A stretch of 64,000 bases of DNA from Oxalobacteraceae bacterium CAVE-383 (GTDB lineage: Bacteria; Pseudomonadota; Gammaproteobacteria; Burkholderiales; Burkholderiaceae_D). The stretch covers positions 186,001 to 250,000 of the forward strand of contig REGP01000001.1 of assembly GCA_004134995.1 (NCBI GenBank), read 5' to 3'. Below are positions 49,132 through 57,564 of this stretch, piece by piece. Every line of letters starts with the position of its first letter. The first letter of the stretch is position 1. A program made the translations under genes and the position numbers. Below the pieces are notes generated by a model. That model was not told the DNA's origin. It saw nothing but the letters and a program-made list of their open reading frames with translations, and did not search any database.

Positions 49132-49767
49132 ATGCTAAAAAAAATCCTGCCGGCAATATTTGCAGCCTTGCTCATGGCTGCAGCCAATTCCGGCTATGCC
49201 CAGGAAGCCCCGGACAAAATGATCCAGCGCCTCAGCGAGGAGGTGATGGCGATTGTGCGGTCCGATCCCGCCGTCCAACACGGCGATCCCGGCAAAATTC
49301 GCCAGGTGATTGAAGACAAGATCGTGCCCAATGTGGATTTCGAGCGCGCTACGGCCTTGTCGGTTGGACGTTATTGGCGGCAGGCGACGCCGGAACAGAA
49401 AGCCCAATTGCAAACCGAATTCCGTGCGCTGCTGATGCATACCTATGCCGGCGCCATGTCGCAGATTCACGACCAGAAAATCAACTACGAACCCTATCGC
49501 GCCGATCCGGCGGATATCGATGTGCAAGTCTTCGCCAAGGTATTGAACACGCGCGGCGAGACGGTGCGCTTCGGCTATCGCCTGACCAAGACGCCGGCTG
49601 GCTGGAAAGTCTACGATGTCAATGTAATGGGGGCATGGATGGGGGAGGTCTACCGGCAGAATTTTACCGAGGAGATCCAGAAGTCCGGCATCGACGGCCT
49701 GCTCAAGATGCTCGCCGATAAAAACAGGCGCCTGGCGGCCAGGCCGCCGCAATCGCAGCAGCGCTGA
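49132..49767 (+). CDS. mlaC: MlaC-like phospholipid-binding periplasmic protein (Ttg2D family)
   Basis: A 211-residue periplasmic lipid carrier of the MlaC family with a Sec signal peptide (residues 1-23, cleavage near SGYA-QE). Typical segments are VDFERATALSVGRYWRQA, LLMHTYAGAM and YDVNVMGAWM. MlaC shuttles phospholipids between MlaA at the outer membrane and MlaFEDB in the inner membrane. Here it stands alone without mlaFEDB, so it may be a second copy or the operon is elsewhere. Ribosome site GGAG precedes the ATG. Confidence 0.9.
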   Translation: MLKKILPAIFAALLMAAANSGYAQEAPDKMIQRLSEEVMAIVRSDPAVQHGDPGKIRQVIEDKIVPNVDFERATALSVGRYWRQATPEQKAQLQTEFRALLMHTYAGAMSQIHDQKINYEPYRADPADIDVQVFAKVLNTRGETVRFGYRLTKTPAGWKVYDVNVMGAWMGEVYRQNFTEEIQKSGIDGLLKMLADKNRRLAARPPQSQQR

Positions 49768-49885
49768 ATCCTTACTTTTTCCTACATCACAATGCGCCGC
49801 CCGCTGGCTGCGAATCGCACAATGCATGGCTATGCTTTCCCTCTAACCGGCCACGCACGCCGGCCCACCAGCCATGGAGACAGCC

Positions 49886-50476
49886 ATGTTTTCCCTCAAA
49901 AAATTAAGTCCGACCATTACCGACATGATCCGCTTCGATCATTCCCACGCGCTGCTTACCTTCCATCAATATAAAGCGGCAACGCGGCCGACCGTGAAGA
50001 AGGCCCTGGCGGAAACGGTCTGCACGGCGCTGGAAATCCATGCGACCCTGGAAGAGGAAATTTTCTATCCGGCGGTGCGCCTCTTGAATCCGGAAGAAGA
50101 GGTGATTCGCAAAAGCGTGCCGGAACATGACGAAATGCGCCGCATCATCGCGGAACTGCGCATTACCGATCCCAAGGAAGTGCGGCACGATGAACTGATG
50201 CACGATCTGATGCGCGACGTCATGCACCATGTGGCCGATGAAGAATCGGTGCTGCTGCCGGAAGCCGAAAACATGCTTCCGGCCGAGCGGCTCAGCGAAC
50301 TCGGCGCCGACATGGCGAGCCGGCGCATGGCGCTGATGGCGCCCAAAACCGGCAGCATTGTGGCCAATACCGCCATCGGCTTTTCAGGCAGCACCACGGC
50401 CATTGTGATGGGCATCGCCGGCGCCTTGCTGGCGGCGAAGGCTTTTTCGAAGAAATCGGCGGATAAAACGGCCTGA
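49886..50476 (+). CDS. Hemerythrin HHE domain protein
   Basis: A 196-residue hemerythrin-like protein. The diiron-binding pattern is seen as RFDHSHALLTFHQ near the N-terminus, EIHATLEEEIFYPA, PEHDEM, and DVMHHVADEE. A C-terminal hydrophobic segment (IVANTAIGFSGSTTAIVMG) could anchor it. Likely roles are oxygen, iron or nitrosative-stress handling. The ATG at 49886, six bases after GGAG, is preferred over the one at 49874 which overlaps that ribosome site. Confidence 0.88.
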   Translation: MFSLKKLSPTITDMIRFDHSHALLTFHQYKAATRPTVKKALAETVCTALEIHATLEEEIFYPAVRLLNPEEEVIRKSVPEHDEMRRIIAELRITDPKEVRHDELMHDLMRDVMHHVADEESVLLPEAENMLPAERLSELGADMASRRMALMAPKTGSIVANTAIGFSGSTTAIVMGIAGALLAAKAFSKKSADKTA

Positions 50477-50517
50477 TTTTCTGGAGATCGGCCGTCTCAT
50501 CATGACGTGCCAAGCGT

Positions 50518-50650
50518 GCAGAAATGACAAAGGGCGCCTCGAAGGCGCCCCAAATTCTCGGAGACGGCAAGCTTGTCATCGCTTCTGCCGATCCGGCTTT
50601 CCACATGCTGATAGCTATGGAAAGTCTCACAAGCCCCAAATGGGAACGCG
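50518..50650 (-). repeat. Dispersed ~132-bp structured element, copy 2 (candidate ncRNA)
   Basis: Second copy of the element at 46743-46874, 133 bases, with a perfect GGGCGCC / GGCGCCC hairpin near its minus-strand 3' end. It lies 64 bases beyond the stop of the minus-strand PemK-like gene, a position like that of copy 1 beyond hicB. Confidence 0.65.
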
Positions 50651-50714
50651 CCCAGTATAGCAAATGCTAAACTTTTTGTTTAATAAATAAATTGCTTTAT
50701 GGCTGGTAGGATTG

Positions 50715-51095
50715 CTATGACAATTTCAATGCAGCTAATACGGCAGTCTTGATGGCAATAAAATCAGCTTCGCATATTTCCAGAGATATGTAATTTCTCT
50801 TGAGGGTCTTGAAGCGGTCCATCCTGGCGGTGGACAGTGTATAAATCATGTCGCATTTTGCCCAGCAACGAAGCGCCTTCTTGCCTGGGAGGGGATTTAC
50901 ACTCAATTCATGATGATGGTTGGCAAGCTGGATCGGTGGTGTCGTAGACAAAGGAATGACTGTGACGAGGTGAGCGTTATGACGGTGCTTGGTTAATACA
51001 ACGACAGGGCGGACTTTTACCATTTCTGGTGGATTGAATCCTGCAAAATCGCACATCACAATGCTTTTGATTCTTGGTTGATAAGATAAGGCCAT
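50715..51095 (-). CDS. PemK/MazF-like toxin, orphan
   Basis: A 126-residue protein of the PemK/MazF (CcdB-like SH3 fold) endoribonuclease family: IVMCDFAGFNPPEMVKVRPVVVL near the N-terminus and the conserved ...VTVIPLSTTPP strand. No antitoxin ORF lies upstream or downstream on the same strand, so the pair may be broken or the antitoxin unlinked. A start at 51056 (MCDFAGF) is also possible because the ATG at 51095 lacks a good ribosome site. Confidence 0.82.
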   Translation of the reverse strand: MALSYQPRIKSIVMCDFAGFNPPEMVKVRPVVVLTKHRHNAHLVTVIPLSTTPPIQLANHHHELSVNPLPGKKALRCWAKCDMIYTLSTARMDRFKTLKRNYISLEICEADFIAIKTAVLAALKLS

Positions 51096-51313
51096 TTAGA
51101 CGGGATTTTTATTATCCGACGCTGGCAGATTGTTGACCAACTTTCACGGAGAGTTTCTACATGCGCAGGCGTCTCGGGGAAACGCGGCTAGATGATACAT
51201 CCGCTTAAAAACTATTGAACCTGTCTAAGCAGATAGGAAATCAAATCGCGTTCTCTTAGCAGACATGCGCAGCCGCTAATCGCAATTGAAAGTATCTTTA
51301 CGGAAGGAAGTTA

Positions 51314-52465
51314 ATGCGGACCTGCATTTACTGCCAAAAAGAAAAACCAGATGGTCAGTTCAGCCTTGAGCATGTGATACCGCAGTGTCTAGGCGGGCTC
51401 TGTGCTCCAGATGAGTTCAAGACTCGTGATGTGTGTGCCAAATGTAATAACGATCTTGGATTATTTGTTGATGCTTCCTTTGAAAAAAGCTGGTTCGTGT
51501 CACATCAGCTTCAGGCCAACGCTCGATCGTTATTTGATCCATTGCATCCCCAAGCTTTACCTCTGGTCTGCATGGGGCCATGCAATCTCAAAGTACCAGG
51601 TATGCTTGAGACTGAGGTTTGCGAGTCGTGGCTTGGGCCTTTCGGAGAGCAGATTTACTGGATTCGCCCGCATGATGAAAGGCTATATTGGTATAGTGGT
51701 GGCAATCCGCGCACAACAAAGTCTATGGCGAGCAGGGCGTATTTCATGTTCTCCATTAATTCGACTAAAGATGCCGCGCTGACTTTGCGCTCATTTGATG
51801 AGGCATTCGCTGGACGTCTTGTCAAAAAAGTGATGTGTACGCAGGTGGTCGGATTTGATCTTGTTAAAATTGGATTTTCCAAGGCGGATCCGCTCGACGA
51901 GGAGAGAATAAAATTCCTGTTGGATAAGTGCGTACAAGGTCCAGATATTCATATCAGTCTTGGTATGAATGTGGATTTTGATCTTAGATTTGTAGCGAAA
52001 TTAGCTATCGGGATCTGTCATTGTTTGTTTGGTACCGAGTCAATTTCTAAAGCCTATTTGAATGAACTCCATAAGACTTTATGGCACACACCTGACAAGG
52101 AATTTCCCCAGATAAATGGAAGAACCGCATTCGGAAATGGATTGGATCAAAAATTTTCTGAATTGGTCGGATTAGAAGGGGCGATTGTACTTTTGATCAC
52201 TAAGGTAGGAGACGGAACTGCCTTAAATTTGAATTTAGGACCTCGATTGAATTGGACAATAAAAATTGCAGAACATGAAGATAATTTTCCGGGTGTTCAG
52301 GATAGAGCGATAGTCATTTTCAAAAGTATTGGCAAATCCATTCAGATGCCAATACATGAATTTTTTGCTTTCAAAATTGGCCAGAAGATTCATCCAGAGT
52401 TACAGGCAGCCATGGAAATCGTGCACGCATCAAATGATTACTTCGCATCATTAGAGAGACTTTGA
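51314..52465 (+). CDS. HNH endonuclease domain protein, AT-rich
   Basis: A 383-residue protein whose first 50 residues form a zinc-bound HNH domain: CIYC with C4 and C7, EHVIPQ with H20, CAKCN with C41, C44 and N45. The remaining 330 residues have no domain I recognise. The gene is AT-rich, with a strong ribosome site (aaggaag), and lies between a PemK-like gene and a catabolic operon, so it looks acquired. A defence or mobile-element role is likely but not shown. Confidence 0.8.
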   Translation: MRTCIYCQKEKPDGQFSLEHVIPQCLGGLCAPDEFKTRDVCAKCNNDLGLFVDASFEKSWFVSHQLQANARSLFDPLHPQALPLVCMGPCNLKVPGMLETEVCESWLGPFGEQIYWIRPHDERLYWYSGGNPRTTKSMASRAYFMFSINSTKDAALTLRSFDEAFAGRLVKKVMCTQVVGFDLVKIGFSKADPLDEERIKFLLDKCVQGPDIHISLGMNVDFDLRFVAKLAIGICHCLFGTESISKAYLNELHKTLWHTPDKEFPQINGRTAFGNGLDQKFSELVGLEGAIVLLITKVGDGTALNLNLGPRLNWTIKIAEHEDNFPGVQDRAIVIFKSIGKSIQMPIHEFFAFKIGQKIHPELQAAMEIVHASNDYFASLERL

Positions 52466-52528
52466 TTTATAGCAATACATCTTTCTTTGTATGACACCGT
52501 AGGTCAGCTATATGGATCAGTACTCCAA

Positions 52529-53368
52529 TCAACACCCGCCAAAAAAATCCAGCAAAACCGCTGCCACCAAATCACCCTGATCGATATTCGGCGAATGCCG
52601 GCTATCCATGATTTCCACGCGCGCATGGGGCAGGGCGGTACGCAATCGCTCCGGCCAGTAGGGCTGCAGCAGCACATCCCGCTTCCCCGCCACCAGCATC
52701 ACCGGCGTGGCAATCCCTTCCAACTCCCTGGGCCATTCATCAACCCGCCGCGCCCGCACCAATGACGCCGGCAAGGGCGTCGACACCGCCTTCACCGCCC
52801 GATAGTGTCCGGGGTCCGAAGCCCACTTCAAGCGCTCCGCCAATTGCGCTTCAAACACCGGACTATCCGCATCGATCAATAATTCGACAATCCGCCGCAA
52901 GTCGTTTTCGGTTCCGTCCCAATGCGGCAATTCCGCGGGCGAAGCATCCCCTTTCCAGGCCCCGCCGGTGCCGCAGATGGACGTCACCGAGCGGATCGCC
53001 AATGTCTTGCCATCCGCCAGCGCCTTCAGCGCCAGCGATCCCCCAAACGAATTCCCCGCCACGTGTATCGGCTCAGCTATCCCCAGCGCCTCCAGCAGCC
53101 ACTTCATCTGCCGCATGCGGGGCTGGTACTGGGCGCGGTCGACAAACACCACCTTGTCGCTGCCGCCGAAGCCCAGCATATCCGGCGCCAGCACATGGTA
53201 ATGCTCGGCAAGCCGCGGAATGATATCGCTCCAGGTGACCGAGCTGGCGCCGCCCCAGGCGCCGTCGTGCAGCAGCAGCACCGTCGGCGCGTCCGGCCGG
53301 CCTGCTTCAAGGTAACGCGTGCGAAACGGTCCCGCGTCGATCCACTTTTCTTCCGGTGCCAAGGCCAC
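52529..53368 (-). CDS. Alpha/beta hydrolase, probable esterase
   Basis: A 279-residue alpha/beta hydrolase. The oxyanion loop is LLLHDGAWGG and the nucleophile elbow GNSFGG. It begins with GTG at 53368 after AAGGAAG, 13 bases behind the monooxygenase gene, and so is translated in one operon with it. A Baeyer-Villiger monooxygenase makes esters or lactones, which this hydrolase could cleave; this pairing is inference from context. Confidence 0.85.
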   Translation of the reverse strand: MALAPEEKWIDAGPFRTRYLEAGRPDAPTVLLLHDGAWGGASSVTWSDIIPRLAEHYHVLAPDMLGFGGSDKVVFVDRAQYQPRMRQMKWLLEALGIAEPIHVAGNSFGGSLALKALADGKTLAIRSVTSICGTGGAWKGDASPAELPHWDGTENDLRRIVELLIDADSPVFEAQLAERLKWASDPGHYRAVKAVSTPLPASLVRARRVDEWPRELEGIATPVMLVAGKRDVLLQPYWPERLRTALPHARVEIMDSRHSPNIDQGDLVAAVLLDFFGGC

Positions 53369-53381
53369 AGGTTCTTCCTTT

Positions 53382-55331
53382 CTACAGAAACAGATAATCG
53401 TCCTTGTTCACCTTGCGCGTCTCCCGCCAATAATCGACCGTGCGCAGCGGCCAGTTCTGCGTCAGCCGTCCCTTGGCGTTCTTGTACCAGCTGTTCACGG
53501 TGGAGGCGCCATACACCACGCCGCCGCTGGCCGCATCGATGCGTTCGTTGTAGCGGTCCACCACCTCTTGCCGCACCTCCATCGCCCGTTTGTTCGATGC
53601 CAGCAGCAGCCGGATGCACTCCACGATATACATGGATCCCGATTCGGAAAGCAGCACCACGCTGGAATTGCCGTTCACGTTCGTGTTGGGCCCGTACAGG
53701 CAGAACAGATTCGGAAAATTCGGCACCGCGATGCCGTAATAGGCGCGGGCGTCGTCGCCATGCCATTGATCCTGCAGCTTCACGCCGCCGCGGCCGGTCA
53801 GCGGCAGCGTCGAGAGGAAATCGGCTGCCTTGAATCCGGTGCCGTAGACGATCACGTCGAATTCATGCAGATTGCCGTCGGCGGTCACGAGGCCTTTCGC
53901 GTTTGCCTTGAGGATTTTCTGGTTCTCCAGTTTTACATTGGGCTGTTTGATGGTGGCAAACCAGTTGCCGTCGTCGCGCAGCACGCGCTTGGCGTAGGGC
54001 GGGTAGTGCGGCGTCATCTTTTCCAGCAGATCGGGCCGGTCGGCGAGCTGTTTTTCCAGGTTGGCCATCATCACCTGGCGCAGGCCGTCGTTCTTTTCCG
54101 AAACGGAGACCGGATTTTTCCAATCCGGGTCCACCACGGTATAGGCGCGCCGGCACATGCCGGTCCAGATGCGGTAGACGCGGCACCAGCGGTGGTAGTT
54201 TTCCACATGCTCGAACAGCCAGCGGCTGCCTTCCTTCAGGAGGCTGTTGTAGCCCGGCGTATGGCTGATCCATGGCGGCGTTCTTTGGAAAACCGTCAGT
54301 TGGCCGGCGACCTTGGCGATTTTCTGGATCGCCTGGAATGCGCTGGCGCCGGTGCCGATCACGGCCACGCGCTTGCCGCTCAGATCCACATCGTGATTCC
54401 AGCGGGCCGTATGCCAGGAAGGGCCGGCAAAGGCGTCGATATTTTCGATGGCTGGATAGTTGGGGTTGTTGAGCTGCCCGACGGCGCTGATCAGCGCTTG
54501 CACGCGCAGCTTCCCGGTGCTTCCGTCCGCTTTCTTGAGCGTGAGATTCCAGCTGCGGTCGTTCTCGTCGTATTCGCCAGCCACCACTTCGGTGCTGAAG
54601 CGGATGTGCTTCTGCAGCCCGAATTTCTCGGCGCTGCCTTGCAGATAGTCCAGCACGGCGTCGCGGCTGGAGTATTCCTCTTTCCAGAGCGGATTCTGGT
54701 TGAAGGTATAGCTGTAGCCGAAGTTGCTGGTGTCCAGATGGCAGCCGGGATAATTGTTCTCGGACCACACGCCGCCGACTTCGTGATGCCGTTCCAGGAT
54801 CACGAACGGGATGCCGGCCTGTTTCAGCCGGTACGCCGCGCCGACGCCGGCCAGGCCCGCGCCGATGATCGCCACGGTGAAATCGGCGTTCGGCGCCAGC
54901 TGGGCCATATGCCATTTCGGCGCTTCGGCGCCTTCGGGTAATCCCAGTTCGTGCAGTAGCAAGGTGAAGTAATCGTCCGAGAATGGGCCGACCATGTATT
55001 CCATGATCTTGCGGACCTCGGCATTGGATGGCGCCGGCTTGCCTTTATACGCGCCTGTGCGTAATTGCTTGATCACATCGAACGCCATGGCGCGTGCTTT
55101 ATCCAGCGCGCTTGCCGAAAGGCCGCCTTGCGACTGGAAGCCGGCGGCGGTTTCAATATAGTTCGGGCGGAATTCTTCTTTCAGCAGGCTCAGGTCGCGG
55201 GTGGCGTAGGCGAGGGTGCCGAGCAGGCTGGGGAGGTGGGCGTCTTTCAGGATGTCGCGCAGCCTGGCGTCGTCGGGAAAATCCGGTGCCCTGGATGTGG
55301 CAATGGCAACAGAGGGATCAACAGAATTCAT
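53382..55331 (-). CDS. Baeyer-Villiger flavin monooxygenase with N-terminal extension
   Basis: A 649-residue flavoprotein monooxygenase. FAD motif GAGLAG at residues 157-162, second Rossmann motif GTGASAFQA, and the Baeyer-Villiger fingerprint FAGPSWHTARW (about 301-311, pattern FxGxxxHxxxW). The 150-residue N-terminal extension before the FAD fold resembles 4-hydroxyacetophenone monooxygenase-type enzymes. It oxidises ketones to esters with NADPH and O2; the ketone cannot be named. Middle gene of the minus-strand operon. Confidence 0.88.
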   Translation of the reverse strand: MNSVDPSVAIATSRAPDFPDDARLRDILKDAHLPSLLGTLAYATRDLSLLKEEFRPNYIETAAGFQSQGGLSASALDKARAMAFDVIKQLRTGAYKGKPAPSNAEVRKIMEYMVGPFSDDYFTLLLHELGLPEGAEAPKWHMAQLAPNADFTVAIIGAGLAGVGAAYRLKQAGIPFVILERHHEVGGVWSENNYPGCHLDTSNFGYSYTFNQNPLWKEEYSSRDAVLDYLQGSAEKFGLQKHIRFSTEVVAGEYDENDRSWNLTLKKADGSTGKLRVQALISAVGQLNNPNYPAIENIDAFAGPSWHTARWNHDVDLSGKRVAVIGTGASAFQAIQKIAKVAGQLTVFQRTPPWISHTPGYNSLLKEGSRWLFEHVENYHRWCRVYRIWTGMCRRAYTVVDPDWKNPVSVSEKNDGLRQVMMANLEKQLADRPDLLEKMTPHYPPYAKRVLRDDGNWFATIKQPNVKLENQKILKANAKGLVTADGNLHEFDVIVYGTGFKAADFLSTLPLTGRGGVKLQDQWHGDDARAYYGIAVPNFPNLFCLYGPNTNVNGNSSVVLLSESGSMYIVECIRLLLASNKRAMEVRQEVVDRYNERIDAASGGVVYGASTVNSWYKNAKGRLTQNWPLRTVDYWRETRKVNKDDYLFL

Positions 55332-55360
55332 GAATCGCTTTCGTTTAATTTGCGTTTACT

Positions 55361-56449
55361 TTATTTCGCGCGTTTATTGAAAATGCCGTCGAAGTTCTGG
55401 CGCCATTTGTCGTAGTTGTCCAGGAACAGACCGGGGTCGATGAATTTCATCGGGATCTTTTTCGCCTCGGCATCGTATTTGTTATTGGACGCAATCTTGA
55501 ATTGCCCGGACTGCAGTTCCTGGCCGTCGGTCAGCATGAAATCGTAGAACAGCATTGCGGCATGCGGATGCGGCGCTTTCTTTGCCACGCCCATGCCGGT
55601 GAACATGGCGATCGGCTGGGAGATGTTGAAACGATCGATCGGCGCGCCCTTTTTCTTGAGCTCGTCCGGCCCCCAACTGTAGAGGTTCATGGCCAGCGGC
55701 ACGTCGCCGGAGCTGACCATCTGCCCCAGCAGCGAATGGCCTTTGCGCAGCGACATGCCGTTGATGTCGACGATGTCGTTGAACAGCTTGATGCCCTTTT
55801 CCTGGCCGATATCCTGCAGCACATAGGCGAACCAGTCGTAGTCGCTGGTTTCGATGCCGAGCATGCCTTTCCATTTCGGATCGAGCAGGTCCTGGTAGGT
55901 TTTAGGCAGGTCTTCCTTTTTGATTTTCCTGGTGTTGTAGGCCTGGACGAACATTTCGACCGTGGTGCCCACCCATTCCCTGTGCTTCTGGATGGCTTCG
56001 GGCATCAGGTCTTTGAGGTAGGGCGATTTCACCACCTGCAGGAGTTTTTCCCGATGCAGCGCTTCCATTTCCGGCGCGTTGTTCAGCAGCGCGTCGACTT
56101 CATTGCGCCCGCCCGCGGCTTCGGAGGTGACGCGTTGCAGAATGCTGGAGGATTCGGAGCGCCAGGTCTTTACCTTGAGGCCGTATTTTTTGCCGAAGGC
56201 CTCGGCCACCGGCACCATGCCGGGATTGGAAAAATAGACCGTCAGCTCGCCTTCCTTCTTCGCGCCGTCCAGCAGGATCTGCTGGCGGTCGTTGCCTTCC
56301 AGCGAAGCGATTTCAGCGACGCTGCGCCCCGAACTTGTTTGCGCCGAGGCAGGGCCGGGCGCAATGCCCAGGCTGGCAGCGCCTGTGACCGCGCCGGCGG
56401 CCAGGGCGTGTTTCAGGAATCGGCGGCGATCCGATTTGATTTCTCGCAT
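55361..56449 (-). CDS. Tat-exported periplasmic solute-binding protein, orphan
   Basis: A 362-residue extracellular solute-binding protein of the same subfamily as the protein at 41768-42829: both share the opening RQxLxDGAKKEGE and the HPHAAMLFYDF or HPNAAVLFYDF block. The signal peptide is of the Tat type (SDRRRFLKHALAAGA), unlike the Sec signal of the paralogue. It leads the operon with the monooxygenase and hydrolase; GGAGAAG precedes its ATG. No permease or ATPase gene is near. Confidence 0.88.
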   Translation of the reverse strand: MREIKSDRRRFLKHALAAGAVTGAASLGIAPGPASAQTSSGRSVAEIASLEGNDRQQILLDGAKKEGELTVYFSNPGMVPVAEAFGKKYGLKVKTWRSESSSILQRVTSEAAGGRNEVDALLNNAPEMEALHREKLLQVVKSPYLKDLMPEAIQKHREWVGTTVEMFVQAYNTRKIKKEDLPKTYQDLLDPKWKGMLGIETSDYDWFAYVLQDIGQEKGIKLFNDIVDINGMSLRKGHSLLGQMVSSGDVPLAMNLYSWGPDELKKKGAPIDRFNISQPIAMFTGMGVAKKAPHPHAAMLFYDFMLTDGQELQSGQFKIASNNKYDAEAKKIPMKFIDPGLFLDNYDKWRQNFDGIFNKRAK

Positions 56450-56751
56450 GTTCTTCTCCGTAAGGATGTGACGATGCCGCGCACCGGCCGGCGCGCGACG
56501 GCGGAAGCGTTTGAATCAGGTATGGAAAAAGGATGCGGGGAATGCCGAGGGTGAAGCCCGGGGGCGGGCGCGAACGGGCGCCGAAACCGTGATGTGTCGT
56601 TTCAAGATTGTGTCTCCATATTTATTTTATATATCGAATAGTTGGTCGCTTTTTTTTGCGAATTCATTATTCGTTTTGTGCTGATCAGTATTAATTAAAG
56701 CCGGATCGGCGTCAAATAATATTGCGGATCGATAATAAAATTTATGGCAGA
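56450..56751. other. Upstream region of the binding protein-BVMO operon
   Basis: About 300 bases without a gene. The half near 56590-56745 is AT-rich and contains an inverted repeat CGAAT-tcatt-ATTCG at 56659-56673 that could be a regulator site; no regulator gene is adjacent. Promoter not assigned. Confidence 0.4.
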
Positions 56752-57564
56752 TCAAGCTTCGGTTTTAAGTTTGCTTTCAAGTTGCCGCCCTTGCTCGACA
56801 GCGAGCAGCCACTTGCAGATCGCATCGGCGGTCCACGCCGGATCGTCATGCGGCAAATCGTGTCCGGCCGTGGGGTGTATTGCATGCGCGGCTTCCTTCC
56901 ATTGCGCGGCAATGCGCGCCGAGCAGGCCGGGTCGACGAGACGGTCCGATGCCGACGACAGCAATAAAACGGGACAGCGCGGCGCTTGCCGGTCCGCCCG
57001 GAATCTGGCCGCGGCCCAAAGCTGGCGCAAGGCATTCGCGGCGCTCACCGGTGCGGTGCGGCGTATCTCTGCCCACGCGGCGATGTCTTCGTTGGCGGTA
57101 TCGGTGCGGTTGCAGGTGAGGGCATGGATAATCCGCTCGCTCGTTTCGGGATGCGGCCAGGCCCCGGCCAGTTGCGCAAGCGCGCTCCATGCCGCCGGCC
57201 GCAGGCGCTGCGTCATGTTGCAGAACGGGCGCATGCTCGTATTGATGAGGACCAGGTGTTCGATCTCTTCCGGATAGCGCTGCGCCCACGCGGTGCCGAC
57301 CATGCCCCCCAGCGACATGGCGAGCAGCCGGTACGGCGCGGGCAGGCCCAGCGCGGCGGCGCGGGATCGAACCGACATCATCATTTCCGGCACGCCGGGC
57401 GGCGCGCGCAATGCATGCTCGCGGCCGTTGCCGGGCAGTTCGAGAAGCGTCCCTGGTCCGTCGCCTGCGGCAAAGGATTCGCGCTGCCGGGCGAACAGCG
57501 CCGGGAACGATCCCCAATGACGTGCTTCGCGTGTGAGTCCGCGCAGCAGTATCCAGGTGCTCAT
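56752..57564 (-). CDS. Alpha/beta hydrolase, coupled to M14 peptidase
   Basis: A 270-residue alpha/beta hydrolase (MSTWILLRGLTREARHW). The nucleophile elbow is AMSLGGMVG, the acid region SSASDRLVDP and the catalytic histidine near TAGHDLPHDDP. Its start codon overlaps the stop of the M14 peptidase gene by four bases (ATGA), so the two are translationally coupled. The ORF is open much further upstream, but only the coupled start gives a normal hydrolase. Substrate unknown. Confidence 0.85.
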   Translation of the reverse strand: MSTWILLRGLTREARHWGSFPALFARQRESFAAGDGPGTLLELPGNGREHALRAPPGVPEMMMSVRSRAAALGLPAPYRLLAMSLGGMVGTAWAQRYPEEIEHLVLINTSMRPFCNMTQRLRPAAWSALAQLAGAWPHPETSERIIHALTCNRTDTANEDIAAWAEIRRTAPVSAANALRQLWAAARFRADRQAPRCPVLLLSSASDRLVDPACSARIAAQWKEAAHAIHPTAGHDLPHDDPAWTADAICKWLLAVEQGRQLESKLKTEA

